DNA of 64,000 nucleotides, from contig NZ_CALCZQ010000007.1 in assembly GCF_937903345.1 (NCBI RefSeq), positions 62,001 through 126,000 of the forward strand, written 5' to 3'. The notes beneath the pieces are model-generated. The model searched no databases and had not been told where the DNA came from. It saw only the letters and a list, made by a program, of their open reading frames with translations. Positions 8,210 to 16,611 of the stretch are shown in pieces; position 1 is the first letter of the stretch, and each line of letters begins with the position of its first letter. Made by a program: the position numbers and the translations under genes. This DNA is from an uncultured Emticicia sp. (GTDB lineage Bacteria > Bacteroidota > Bacteroidia > Cytophagales > Spirosomataceae).

Positions 8210-9868
8210 ATGCTTTCACATTTATTAATCAAGAATTACGCTCTCATTGAGCATCTAGAACTAAAACCCGATGCTCATTTTAATATTGTTACTGGCGAAA
8301 CTGGTGCGGGTAAATCAATCATGCTTGGTGCAATTGGTTTATTACTTGGCAATAGAGCCGACACAAAAACATTATACAATGAGTCAGAGAAATGTATTAT
8401 TGAAGGTACATTTGATATGGCAGGGTTTTATATCAAAAATATTTTTGAAGAGGAAGAACTCGACTTTGAAAGTTCGTGTATTTTGCGTAGAGAGATTTCG
8501 CCAAGTGGAAAATCAAGAGCATTCATAAACGATACACCTGTTACGCTAGAAACGCTTCGTAAAATTGCCTCTCAATTGATGGATATTCATTCGCAGCACG
8601 ATTCGATATTGCTTGGATCAAACGAATATCAGTTACGAATTGTCGATACTTATGCCCAATGCCACGATAAATTGGTTGAGTATCAAGAAAAGTATCGCAC
8701 TTACAAAAAATTACAAGATGCTTATCAACAGCTACAATTTGAGGCTGACCAAAATAAAAAAGAGTTTGATTTTAATAATTTTCAGTTGGAAGAACTCGTA
8801 AAGGCCAAACTTAATCCTAACGAGCAAGAACTACTCGAACAAGAACTTAATATTTTAGAACACGCCGAAGAAGTAAAACTCAGATTAAAGACCGTTTACG
8901 AATTTCTCAATAATTCAGAGCAATCTATTCTTTCGGTATTGCAATCTACAGTTAATTCCTTAGCTCCTATCGCAAGCTATTCACCTGAATATCAACAATA
9001 TAAAGACAGGATTCAAAGTTGTTTGTTGGAATTAAAGGACGTTTCTCGTGATATTGAATCAGAAGAAGATAATATCGAACTTGATGGACAGAAAATAATT
9101 GAGATTCAAGACCGACTGAATTTACTTTATAAACTACACCAAAAACACACTGTAAAATCAAATGGTGAATTGCTCGAAATTCAAGCTATTTTGGAAGAAA
9201 AAGTAAGTAAAGTACTGAATCTGAGTGAAAATCTTTCAGCAGCCAAAGAACGTGTAAGTAAAGCCTTCGATGCCGCAAACAATGTGGCTGAATCACTTTC
9301 AAAAGTACGCCAAAAGGTTTTACCAGAAATCGAAAAACGAGTAATTGGCTTATTGTCTGAACTTGGGATGCCTAATGCCATCCTAAAAATTCAACATCAA
9401 AATATTCAACTCAACAGTGAAGGAATCGACCAAATAAATTTCTTGTTCAGTGCCAATAAAGGCGTTACACCTCGACAGTTGAAAGATGTAGCTTCAGGCG
9501 GAGAATTTTCTCGTTTGATGCTTGCCATTAAATACGTTTTGGGTGATAAACGCTCTTTACCAACCATTATTTTTGATGAAATAGATACAGGAATTTCGGG
9601 TGAAGTAGCCATAAAAGTTGGAAAAATGATGCGAGAGATGGCACAAAGTATTCAGGTAATTGCCATAACTCACTTGCATCAAATTGCTGGACGTGGGTCG
9701 TCGCATTTCTTTGTTTATAAAGATAACTCATCTGCCAAAACAGTTAGCCGCATCAAACAGTTAAGTCAAGACGAACGAATTATTGAAATTGCTAAAATGA
9801 TTGGTGGTGAAAACCCAACTGAAAGTGCGATTCACAGTGCGATTGAAATGCTTGGCATAACACATTAA
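8210..9868 (+). CDS. recN: DNA repair protein RecN
   Basis: A 552-residue SMC-like ATPase of recombinational double-strand break repair. The Walker A GETGAGKS is at residues 29-36, preceded by MLSHLLIKNYALIEHLEL, the family's opening. IHSQHDSILL and the FIND(T)PVTLETLR region follow; the middle 250 residues are coiled coil rich in Glu, Lys and Gln. The C-terminal half has the ABC signature ASGGEFSRLMLAIK, Walker B TIIFDEIDTGISGEVA and the ITHLHQIAG switch. Length is typical. It is cytoplasmic and loads cohesin-like onto broken DNA. In many bacteria it is SOS-controlled, but no LexA-type site is evident upstream; an inverted repeat lies at 8145-8174. Confidence 0.97.
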   Translation: MLSHLLIKNYALIEHLELKPDAHFNIVTGETGAGKSIMLGAIGLLLGNRADTKTLYNESEKCIIEGTFDMAGFYIKNIFEEEELDFESSCILRREISPSGKSRAFINDTPVTLETLRKIASQLMDIHSQHDSILLGSNEYQLRIVDTYAQCHDKLVEYQEKYRTYKKLQDAYQQLQFEADQNKKEFDFNNFQLEELVKAKLNPNEQELLEQELNILEHAEEVKLRLKTVYEFLNNSEQSILSVLQSTVNSLAPIASYSPEYQQYKDRIQSCLLELKDVSRDIESEEDNIELDGQKIIEIQDRLNLLYKLHQKHTVKSNGELLEIQAILEEKVSKVLNLSENLSAAKERVSKAFDAANNVAESLSKVRQKVLPEIEKRVIGLLSELGMPNAILKIQHQNIQLNSEGIDQINFLFSANKGVTPRQLKDVASGGEFSRLMLAIKYVLGDKRSLPTIIFDEIDTGISGEVAIKVGKMMREMAQSIQVIAITHLHQIAGRGSSHFFVYKDNSSAKTVSRIKQLSQDERIIEIAKMIGGENPTESAIHSAIEMLGITH

Positions 9869-9899
9869 ATTTATACTTTTACAAAAAACAAATTATATA

Positions 9900-10289
9900 A
9901 TGAAGAATTTAATTGCTGCATTACTCGTTTTATTTTCGTTGGCTTGTTCAGATAAATCGGCAAAAGATGCAGCCATACTTAAAGAGGAAACTTTCAAAAT
10001 TCATGATGAAGTAATGCCTATCAGCATGAGTTTAGAAGATTTGAAAGCCAAAGTAATGAAAAAAGCCGAAGCAGATACGACCTTGAAGAAATCGGCTCTT
10101 GATATTTCTTTGGCTCTTGACAAGGCCTATACCGAAATGGAAACTTGGATGCCAAAACTTGGAGAAGCTGCTGACATGAAAGATAGTGAAGATAAAGTAA
10201 AAGCATTAACAACCTTGAAAACAGAAGGTATGCAACTAAAGGAATTAACGCTTGATGCCAAGAAAAAAGCAGATGAGTTTTTGAAATAA
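9900..10289 (+). CDS. Small helical lipoprotein of unknown function
   Basis: A 129-residue predicted lipoprotein. The signal peptide ends in FSLACSDK, a good lipobox. The mature part is almost entirely charged α-helix (IHDEVMPISMSLEDLKAKVMKKAE, then YTEMETWMPKLGEAADMKDSED), resembling small Bacteroidota proteins loosely annotated as viral A-type inclusion protein, for which no function is established. It follows recN by 31 bases and ends at a strong terminator, so it may be the distal gene of a recN transcript or have its own promoter. Confidence 0.65.
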   Translation: MKNLIAALLVLFSLACSDKSAKDAAILKEETFKIHDEVMPISMSLEDLKAKVMKKAEADTTLKKSALDISLALDKAYTEMETWMPKLGEAADMKDSEDKVKALTTLKTEGMQLKELTLDAKKKADEFLK

Positions 10290-10311
10290 TATTTATACTA
10301 ATCCCAAATAT

Positions 10312-10353
10312 AAATTTGAGAAGTTTTGTAACCTAAGCCTTCTCAAATTTTTT
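10312..10353 (+). terminator. Rho-independent terminator after the small lipoprotein
   Basis: A perfect 12-bp stem AAATTTGAGAAG (10312-10323) pairs with 10339-10350 around a 15-base loop and continues into a T run. It separates the recN/lipoprotein unit from the SCO1 gene eight bases downstream. Confidence 0.85.
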
Positions 10354-10360
10354 AATCTGC

Positions 10361-10978
10361 ATGAAAAAAATCATTATTTCTGCATTTATTATCATTGCAG
10401 CAACTTCATTATTTTCTTGCGAAAATTCTTCTCGCAAATTACCTATTCTAGGCGAACGAGACTTCGTAAATGGTGATTCGGTTTATCATACAATTCCCGA
10501 TTTTTCATTTGTTAATCAGGATAGTTGTATTATTACGAATAAAACATATGGAGGCAAAATCTACGTAGCCGATTTTTTCTTTACGACCTGCCCTACTATT
10601 TGTCCAGTAATGAAAAAACAATTGTTACGGGTTTATGAAAAATACAAAGAAAACCCCAAAGTTGGTATTTTATCTCACACAATTGACCCACGCTACGATT
10701 CTGTACAGGTTCTGAAAGAATATGCAACTCGACTCGGAATAGTTGGCAAGATGTGGAATTTTGTAACGGGTGAAAAATCAAAGATTTATGAAATTGGCGA
10801 AAAATCTTACTACGTAACGGCTGGAGAAGATTCAACCGCAGCGGGTGGAATTATTCACAGTGGAGCATTTATACTGGTCGATACAAAACGCAGAGTTAGA
10901 GGAATTTATGACGGCACGAAAGAAACAGATGTTACTAAATTGATAAAAGACATGGAAGTTTTATTAAACGAAAAATAA
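10361..10978 (+). CDS. SCO1/SenC/PrrC family copper chaperone lipoprotein
   Basis: A 205-residue thioredoxin-fold protein that delivers copper to, or reduces, the CuA site of cytochrome c oxidase. The signal peptide ends SLFSCENSS, a lipobox. The copper-binding motif is complete: C77-PTI-C81 in FFTTCPTICPVMKK and H166 in GGIIHSGAF. The C-terminal ...GIYDGTKETDVTKLIKDM matches the family end. It is exported and lipid-anchored facing the periplasm. The next gene encodes a periplasmic cytochrome c, so the pair fits terminal-oxidase assembly or electron transfer; oxidase genes themselves are not in this window. Confidence 0.93.
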   Translation: MKKIIISAFIIIAATSLFSCENSSRKLPILGERDFVNGDSVYHTIPDFSFVNQDSCIITNKTYGGKIYVADFFFTTCPTICPVMKKQLLRVYEKYKENPKVGILSHTIDPRYDSVQVLKEYATRLGIVGKMWNFVTGEKSKIYEIGEKSYYVTAGEDSTAAGGIIHSGAFILVDTKRRVRGIYDGTKETDVTKLIKDMEVLLNEK

Positions 10979-11050
10979 AATATGAAAAATGAGATAAGAT
11001 ACACAGGATGGGACGATTTGGAGAATTCTCTTTTTATAAGGTCATTCAAT

Positions 11051-11479
11051 ATGATATGTAAATTCACAAAAAAAATATGGATTAAGCTATTCGTTTTTAC
11101 TTTTTCAATAATTACTATTTCCTCATGCCAGTCAGAAGAGAAAATAAAACTGGAGCAATATTATATCGGAGGAAAAGAAGTTTATGAGCTAAACTGTGCA
11201 AATTGTCACCAAAAAGATGGAAAAGGGCTAAAAAATCTATATCCGCCAGTTGCAGGAAGTGATTATTTGAAAAATAAAGAAAAGGTAATTTATATCTTAA
11301 AAAACGGACTTTCTGGCGAAATCTTGGTCAATGGCAAAAAGTATAACCAACCTATGCCAGCCAATAATCAATTGACTAATCTTGACATTGCAGAAGTAGT
11401 GACCTATATCTATAACGAATGGAATGCCGAAACTAAAATTACGGAAGTAAAAGATGTTGTAAAGGTTTTGAATAAATAG
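11051..11479 (+). CDS. Cytochrome c lipoprotein
   Basis: A class I cytochrome c of 142 residues. The ATG at 11051 is preferred because MICKFTKKIWIKLF...ISSC makes a lipoprotein signal peptide; a longer form starting at 10982 would put 23 polar residues in front of it. The heme site is CANCH in YELNCANCHQKDGKGL, with PPVAGSDYL following and the axial Met in YNQPMPANNQLTN, then the ADIAEVVTYIYNEW-type C-terminal helix. It should carry electrons on the outer face of the inner membrane or in the periplasm. It lies immediately downstream of the SCO1-type gene and probably shares its transcript. Confidence 0.88.
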   Translation: MICKFTKKIWIKLFVFTFSIITISSCQSEEKIKLEQYYIGGKEVYELNCANCHQKDGKGLKNLYPPVAGSDYLKNKEKVIYILKNGLSGEILVNGKKYNQPMPANNQLTNLDIAEVVTYIYNEWNAETKITEVKDVVKVLNK

Positions 11480-11516
11480 TTTGTAGAAGTTTATAAGCTG
11501 TTAATCAATTAGCAAT

Positions 11517-12137
11517 TTATACGACACTACGAATCAATCGAATAGCAATTCCATAAAAAATCACCGTTCCCACAAAGATTAGACCCCAAGTAGTTAGCGT
11601 TGATTCTTTAAAGTAAAGAAAAAAAACAGTACCAACTATTCCAACCCAAAAAAACAATTTTGCCATAAATCGCTGATTCTTTCTATTATTTCGTTCTTCT
11701 GAAGGATGTAAATTCGCTTTACTCGAAAAAATACCATTTCCTGCAAAGATGCTTGATGAATGAATATTATTCCTAAAATTCCCACTTGCAAACAAAAATA
11801 GGGTAAGTGCTACACCCAATAAGCGAGGTTTTTCATTCTCAAAACTATTGAGTATAAAATAAAACAATATTATGCCCAATGAAGATAAATATGCTGACCA
11901 AATCAGACGGATTTGTTTGGCACTTCTAATTAATAGTTCCGCATTAGGTTTTCGGCTATCCAAAAACTGCATCAATAAAGGAAAAAAATAAAAAAATAAA
12001 ACAGCTATTGTATAAAAATAGAGCTTATTTTGATGAATGAGCGAGAGCTCTGGTTGCCAATGGAAATAAACATAGGCAAACGGTAGCATGATTATCGCTA
12101 AAATCAGCAATTCAAAAGATGTGTTTTTTTTATTCAT
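11517..12137 (-). CDS. SdpI-like integral membrane protein
   Basis: A 206-residue membrane protein with about six hydrophobic segments (for example LAIIMLPFAYVYFHW, LYFYTIAVLFFYFFPLL, LSSLGIILFYFIL, LLGVALTLFLFASGN, WVGIVGTVFFLYF). The start LPFAYVYFHWQPELSLIHQN and the SGNFRNNIHSSSIFAGN element recall the SdpI immunity/signal protein family (LP..W...P.H.. and GN...), but the match is divergent. An SdpR-type repressor gene lies 113 bases upstream in the same direction, as in Bacillus sdpRI, and that context carries much of the assignment. If right, it may sense or confer tolerance to a membrane-active compound. No SdpC-like toxin gene is visible nearby. Confidence 0.55.
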   Translation of the reverse strand: MNKKNTSFELLILAIIMLPFAYVYFHWQPELSLIHQNKLYFYTIAVLFFYFFPLLMQFLDSRKPNAELLIRSAKQIRLIWSAYLSSLGIILFYFILNSFENEKPRLLGVALTLFLFASGNFRNNIHSSSIFAGNGIFSSKANLHPSEERNNRKNQRFMAKLFFWVGIVGTVFFLYFKESTLTTWGLIFVGTVIFYGIAIRLIRSVV

Positions 12138-12250
12138 AAAGAATATTTATACCAAAGTTATTAGGTAATATTAAACAAGCTTATACAATTAATAAACACT
12201 TTTCGCTAATTGATGAAATAGCTTTAGCTACCCTAAAATTTTGAAGTTTT

Positions 12251-12553
12251 CTATTTACTAACTTGAAAACGATTTCTTGGTTTTTCAGCCTGTATAGTAT
12301 TTGGTTTAAATTGCATAAACCAAACCATAATTTCATCGATAACGGTCATATTGAGAGAATATAGTACAAACTGACCTTTCTTCACAGAAGCCACTAAATC
12401 AGCTTGACGAAGCAAATCTAAATGATGCGAAATACTGGGTTTACTCATATCAAATTTGTCGGCAATATCACCAGCAGTCATATCTCCATCTTTTAGCAGT
12501 TCTAAAATCTCTCGTCGAGTAGCATCATTCAATGCTCTAAATAAAATGTTCAT
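12251..12553 (-). CDS. ArsR-family transcriptional repressor, SdpR type
   Basis: A 100-residue winged-helix regulator. MNILFRALNDATRREILELLKDGDMTAGDIADKF is the SdpR/ArsR opening, DMSKPSISHHLDLLRQADLV is the recognition helix region and VKKGQFVLYSLNMTVIDEI the wing. It lacks the Cys pairs of metal-sensing ArsR proteins (no ELCVCDL motif), which fits an SdpR-type autorepressor that is titrated by a membrane partner. It lies upstream of the SdpI-like gene on the same strand. Control by sequestration to the membrane is family knowledge; operator sites were not identified. Confidence 0.85.
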   Translation of the reverse strand: MNILFRALNDATRREILELLKDGDMTAGDIADKFDMSKPSISHHLDLLRQADLVASVKKGQFVLYSLNMTVIDEIMVWFMQFKPNTIQAEKPRNRFQVSK

Positions 12554-12725
12554 ATTATTTCAATTGTATCATTTGATAAATACAAAAATGTGTTTTCTGA
12601 TTCAAAAATACAAGTTTTTTATTATATATTTAGATAACTTTCTAATCAGTATTAATAAAAATTATTTGTTTTCTTAGATCAACACAATTCTATAATCATT
12701 TTTCTAACATTGGTTTATAAATTGT

Positions 12726-12733
12726 TATATTTG
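12726..12733 (+). promoter_or_regulatory. Candidate -7 box for thrA
   Basis: TATATTTG matches the Bacteroidota -7 consensus TAnnTTTG exactly. No good -33 TTTG is seen at the usual distance. Transcription from here would begin near 12740, making the whole leader the double-hairpin element that follows. Confidence 0.4.
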
Positions 12734-12737
12734 CAAG

Positions 12738-12805
12738 ACCCCTCGCCCCTAAAGGGGGTTTTATTTAAGAATCTATAATTAAACTCCCCTTCAGGGGCTG
12801 GGGGT
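12738..12805 (+). repeat. GC-rich imperfect inverted repeat forming the thrA leader
   Basis: Two 25-base arms (12738-12762 and 12781-12805) are inverted copies of each other with a few mismatches and an 18-base AT spacer. Each arm also folds on itself (CCCCT..AGGGG and CCCCTTCAGGGG). The pattern resembles short mobile REP/MITE-like elements frequent in Bacteroidota genomes. It is far richer in GC than the surrounding DNA and ends 10 bases before the thrA ATG. Confidence 0.75.
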
Positions 12806-12815
12806 ATTGGAGTTT

Positions 12816-15278
12816 ATGAAAGTATTAAAATTCGGTGGAACATCAGTTGGAACGGTTGAAAGTATCAATCAAGTTATACAGATTTTACAAGAAAATCTCA
12901 ATGAAGGTCTCAAAATTGCAGTAGTTTATTCGGCTATGGGTGGTGTTACAAATCGCCTTGTCGAAATTGGTAAACTGGCTGCCACTTCTGATTTAGAATA
13001 TTTGCAATTATTAAAATCGGTTGAAGACCGTCATATCGCTGCTGTGCGAGGCTTGATAGACGTAAAAAACCAAAGTGGTGCCATCGCAAAAGTAAAAGGT
13101 TTGCTCAATGAACTAGAAGACCTGCTTCGTGGAGTTTTTTTGATAAAAGAACTCTCAGATCGAACGAATGATTTTATAATAAGTTTTGGTGAAAGACTTT
13201 CTACAACCATCGTGACCGAAGCTCTTAAAAATAGAGGAATTGATGCTGAATATTTAGATGCAAGAAAAGTCATAAAAACAGATGATCATTTTGGATACGC
13301 GGAAGTAATTACCGAATTGACCAACGAATTAATCAGAAAGCATTTTGCAAAAACCAATCAACTCCAATGCATTACCGGTTTTATAGGTTCAACAATTGAT
13401 GGCGTAACAACTACACTTGGACGAGGCGGTTCTGATTACACGGGTTCGATTTTTGGTGCAGCACTCAATGCAAGTGTCATCGAAATCTGGACAGATGTAA
13501 ACGGTATGCTCACTTCTGACCCTCGAAAAGTAAAAAATGCCTTTACGATTCCTACTATTACTTATGCCGAAGCAATGGAATTATCACATTTTGGGGCAAA
13601 AGTTATTTATCCGCCAAGTCTCACTCCTGCTTTTCAGAAGAACATTCCATTAAAAATATTGAATACCTTCAATCATCATCATGAAGGTACTCTTGTTAGC
13701 AAAACTTCCAATACTAAAGAATATTCAATTACAGGAATTTCTTCAATTGATGATATAGCTTTGGTCAACGTACAGGGTGGAGGAATGATGGGGGTTGCTG
13801 GGGTTTCTGCCAAACTATTTTCGATTTTAGCATCCAATAAAATCAGCGTTATCTTGATTTCGCAGGCCTCTTCTGAGCATTCAATCTGTTTTGCAGTTGA
13901 CCCAAAAGCAGCCTACGGGGTAAAAGAAATTTTAGATGAGGGTTTTGCAACCGAAATTGCACTTGGTTTGGTTGATAATATTTCAATTGAGCAAAATTTA
14001 TCGGTAATAGCAGTTGTAGGTGAAGGGATGAAATCGAGCAAGGGTATATCAGGTAAACTTTTTACAGTACTTGGCAAAAATGGTATCAATGTAGTAGCCA
14101 CTGCACAGGGATCTTCGGAATTAAATATTTCAGTAGTAATCTACAAAAGAGATATAACTAAAGCTCTCAATGCCATTCATGAAACTTTTTTTCAAGTTGA
14201 TGGCTTAACATTAAATTTGTATTTAGTTGGTGCAACAGGCTTAATTGGTAGTACGCTTTTAAAACAGATTCAAGAACAAAAAGAATATTTAAAGCAACGT
14301 AAGAACCTCAATATCAAACTAGTAGGTATCACAAATACCAAAAAAATGTTATTTAATGAGGGCGGAATCAGTCTTGAAAATTGGAAAGAAGAATTACTTG
14401 AAAACGGTGAAATAGCCAATATTGGTTCATTTGTATCTGATGTACAGGATTTTAATTTACCATACAGCGTTTTTGTAGATTGCACGGCAGATAAAAATAT
14501 AGTACAGTATTATTACTCGCTTTTAAGTAGCAGCGTATCTATCGTTACGCCAAATAAAGTAGCCAATTCGGGAAGATACGAGCAGTATTTTATGCTCCAA
14601 AAAGCTGCCCAAAAACATGGTGTAAAATTTTTGTATGAAACCAACGTAGGTGCAGGATTGCCTATTATAAATACGCTGCAAGGTTTGATAACAAGTGGCG
14701 ATAAAATCAATAAAATTGAGGCGGTTCTTTCAGGAACATTGGCATATATCTTCAACAATTTCAAAGTTGGCGATAGATTCGTTGATGTAGTGAAGGAAGC
14801 CAAAGCAAAAGGCTATACCGAACCTGACCCAAGAGATGATTTAAGTGGGCAGGATGTAGCTCGTAAAATCTTGATTTTGTCTCGTGAGGCAGGCCTAAAA
14901 CTAGAACCAGAAGACGTATCTATCATCAATTTGTTGAATGATGCCTGTCTGAATGCACCTTCAGTGGAGGCCTTTTTTGAAGAACTTGAAAAGAACAATG
15001 ATCGATTCGATAAATTGCTGAAAGATGCCGAAGCAAACAATGAAGTTTTAAGATTTGTTGCCTCGCTAGATAGCGATAACAAAGCAAGTATCGGCTTAAA
15101 AACGGTTGGACGTTCGCATCCATTCTTTAATTTGGCAGGTTCTGAAAATATCATTTCATTTACCACCGAACGCTACAAATATAATCCTTTAGTTGTAAAA
15201 GGCCCAGGTGCGGGTGCAGAAGTAACCGCATCAGGCGTATTTGCTGACATTATGAGCATAAGTAGCTATTTGGTGTAA
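12816..15278 (+). CDS. thrA: Bifunctional aspartokinase / homoserine dehydrogenase
   Basis: An 820-residue fusion enzyme catalysing the first and third steps from aspartate to homoserine (threonine/methionine branch). The aspartokinase half begins at MKVLKFGGTSVG and includes TLGRGGSDYTG and WTDVNGMLTSDPR. A regulatory middle has two ACT-type segments (ISSIDDIALVNVQGGGMMGVAG and NLSVIAVVGEGMK). The homoserine dehydrogenase half starts near residue 464 with the NAD(P) motif LVGATGLIGSTLL and has NVGAGLPIINTLQ and GYTEPDPRDDLSGQDVARK, with catalytic Lys/Asp. The ATG at 12816 is used; a TTG three codons upstream lies next to the leader repeat. thrB is 24 kb away, so the pathway genes are dispersed. 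Confidence 0.97.
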   Translation: MKVLKFGGTSVGTVESINQVIQILQENLNEGLKIAVVYSAMGGVTNRLVEIGKLAATSDLEYLQLLKSVEDRHIAAVRGLIDVKNQSGAIAKVKGLLNELEDLLRGVFLIKELSDRTNDFIISFGERLSTTIVTEALKNRGIDAEYLDARKVIKTDDHFGYAEVITELTNELIRKHFAKTNQLQCITGFIGSTIDGVTTTLGRGGSDYTGSIFGAALNASVIEIWTDVNGMLTSDPRKVKNAFTIPTITYAEAMELSHFGAKVIYPPSLTPAFQKNIPLKILNTFNHHHEGTLVSKTSNTKEYSITGISSIDDIALVNVQGGGMMGVAGVSAKLFSILASNKISVILISQASSEHSICFAVDPKAAYGVKEILDEGFATEIALGLVDNISIEQNLSVIAVVGEGMKSSKGISGKLFTVLGKNGINVVATAQGSSELNISVVIYKRDITKALNAIHETFFQVDGLTLNLYLVGATGLIGSTLLKQIQEQKEYLKQRKNLNIKLVGITNTKKMLFNEGGISLENWKEELLENGEIANIGSFVSDVQDFNLPYSVFVDCTADKNIVQYYYSLLSSSVSIVTPNKVANSGRYEQYFMLQKAAQKHGVKFLYETNVGAGLPIINTLQGLITSGDKINKIEAVLSGTLAYIFNNFKVGDRFVDVVKEAKAKGYTEPDPRDDLSGQDVARKILILSREAGLKLEPEDVSIINLLNDACLNAPSVEAFFEELEKNNDRFDKLLKDAEANNEVLRFVASLDSDNKASIGLKTVGRSHPFFNLAGSENIISFTTERYKYNPLVVKGPGAGAEVTASGVFADIMSISSYLV

Positions 15279-15295
15279 ACAGGCACATAGGTATT

Positions 15296-15360
15296 AAGCA
15301 GCAAAGGCACAAAATGTAAAAATTTTCTATTCTATTATTTTGTGCTTTTGTTGCTTGTTT
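15296..15360 (+). terminator. Long hairpin terminator after thrA
   Basis: 15296-15315 pairs with 15337-15356 (20 bp, two mismatches, AAGCAGCAAAGGCACAAAAT arm) and is followed by GTTTTCC. The sequence GGCACAAAG/CTTTGTGCC recurs around it, including at 15396-15412, in a style common in Bacteroidota intergenic repeats. Confidence 0.6.
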
Positions 15361-15416
15361 TCCATTCTACTTTTAAATACTTTGTCCCACTGTGTCTTTG
15401 TTTCTTTGTGCCTAAT

Positions 15417-15902
15417 TTACTTCTTCACAAACTTCAAAGAAGCAGAATTTAAACAATAACGCAATCCAGTTGGCTTAGGCCCATCATCAAAAACATGACC
15501 TAAATGCCCTTTACATCGATTGCAAACAACCTCTATTCTGACCATGCCATAAGCGTTATCTGAGCGTTCTTCCACATTACATTCATTGATTGGTTTCCAA
15601 AAGCTTGGCCAACCTGTACCCGATTCAAACTTAGTATCTGATGTAAAAAGTTCTAAATCGCAACCGATACATTTATAAACGCCCTTGTCATGATTGTCCC
15701 AATAAATACCCGAAAATGCCCTTTCAGTACCTGCCTTACGAGATACGTAAAACTGCTCGGCATTCAATTGTTTTTTCCATTCGACATCAGTTTTCTTAAT
15801 TACCTCCATTTTACAATCTGCTTTTTTTGATTTACCATTTTGCGAATAACTCTGACAAGCAAGAAAAACGAATGGCATTAATAACAGCATTATTCTTTTC
15901 AT
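15417..15902 (-). CDS. msrB: Peptide-methionine (R)-S-oxide reductase, exported
   Basis: A 161-residue MsrB that reduces methionine-R-sulfoxide in proteins. MKRIMLLLMPFVFLACQSYSQ is a lipoprotein-type signal, so it acts in the envelope. The SelR domain follows: GTERAFSGIYWDN, the zinc ligand pairs CIGC and CNRC, SGTGWPSFWKPI, GHLGHVFDDGPKPTGLRYC with the catalytic Cys in RYCLNSASL at the end. All four zinc Cys and the catalytic Cys are intact. It is convergent with thrA. Electrons presumably come from a periplasmic thioredoxin-like partner not seen here. Confidence 0.95.
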   Translation of the reverse strand: MKRIMLLLMPFVFLACQSYSQNGKSKKADCKMEVIKKTDVEWKKQLNAEQFYVSRKAGTERAFSGIYWDNHDKGVYKCIGCDLELFTSDTKFESGTGWPSFWKPINECNVEERSDNAYGMVRIEVVCNRCKGHLGHVFDDGPKPTGLRYCLNSASLKFVKK

Positions 15903-16020
15903 AATCTTTTTTTGATTTAGAGATGTTTTGTATTAAATACGAATAAAGTGGCAAAAAAGTTTTAAAAAATTAAGTCTTTGGCATCATTTTCTCGATGTAA
16001 TTATAAAAAAAACATCATCG

Positions 16021-16539
16021 GTGCTACAATTTGAAAAACATCTTTGCTATATATTTGCCATGTTTTGCATGTTAAGTGTTAGTTCATGCAAAATTTTACT
16101 TAGTAAAGCCCCAGAAAAAACGTCTTTCAAAGAAAATATTTATACTAAAAAAATTATTTCAAAAGCCAGAAACTATACGGGAGTTCCTTATAAAAGTGGT
16201 GGAAATGACGAAAAAGGACTTGATTGTTCGGGTTTATTATGTATATCTTTTAATGAAATTGGGATAAAATTACCAAGAATTTCTTGGCAACAAGCCGAAT
16301 ATTTTCCTGCAATCAACTTGCGAAATATACAAAAAGGCGATTTAGTTTTCTTTGCAACGGTCAATAAAAACGTCAGTCATGCTGGCATTGTCACAGAAGT
16401 AAAAACCGATGATGACATTCGTTTTATACATGCTTCTTTGAGCAAAGGTGTAATCGAAGACAATATGATGGCAAATTACTGGAAATCACGTTTTGTCAAG
16501 GTTTGTCGCCCACAGTATGCCGATTTACTAAAACAATAA
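16021..16539 (+). CDS. NlpC/P60 family cell-wall hydrolase lipoprotein
   Basis: A 172-residue putative peptidoglycan endopeptidase (γ-D-Glu-diaminopimelate cleavage in the family). A GTG start at 16021 gives a signal peptide ending MLSVSSCK, a lipobox; an internal ATG at 16060 would leave too short a signal. The catalytic triad is visible: Cys in GLDCSGLLC, His in VSHAGIV and a third polar residue in RFIHASL. A typical Spr/MepS-like layout with only the NlpC/P60 domain. It precedes the large propeller protein by 72 bases on the same strand; a functional link is not evident. Confidence 0.9.
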   Translation: MLQFEKHLCYIFAMFCMLSVSSCKILLSKAPEKTSFKENIYTKKIISKARNYTGVPYKSGGNDEKGLDCSGLLCISFNEIGIKLPRISWQQAEYFPAINLRNIQKGDLVFFATVNKNVSHAGIVTEVKTDDDIRFIHASLSKGVIEDNMMANYWKSRFVKVCRPQYADLLKQ

Positions 16540-16611
16540 TTTTCTGCCTCATCAATAAGCGATTTTAGCTATTTTTACGTTATAATAGGTAAAAACATTT
16601 CGCACGAAGGC

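Noticed and set aside
10982..11050. Longer cytochrome c form starting at 10982
   Set aside because: It would put 23 polar residues ahead of a clear lipoprotein signal peptide; the ATG at 11051 is preferred.
12456..12677. 73-codon frame on the + strand opposite the SdpR gene
   Set aside because: It is antisense to the regulator and composed of low-complexity residues.
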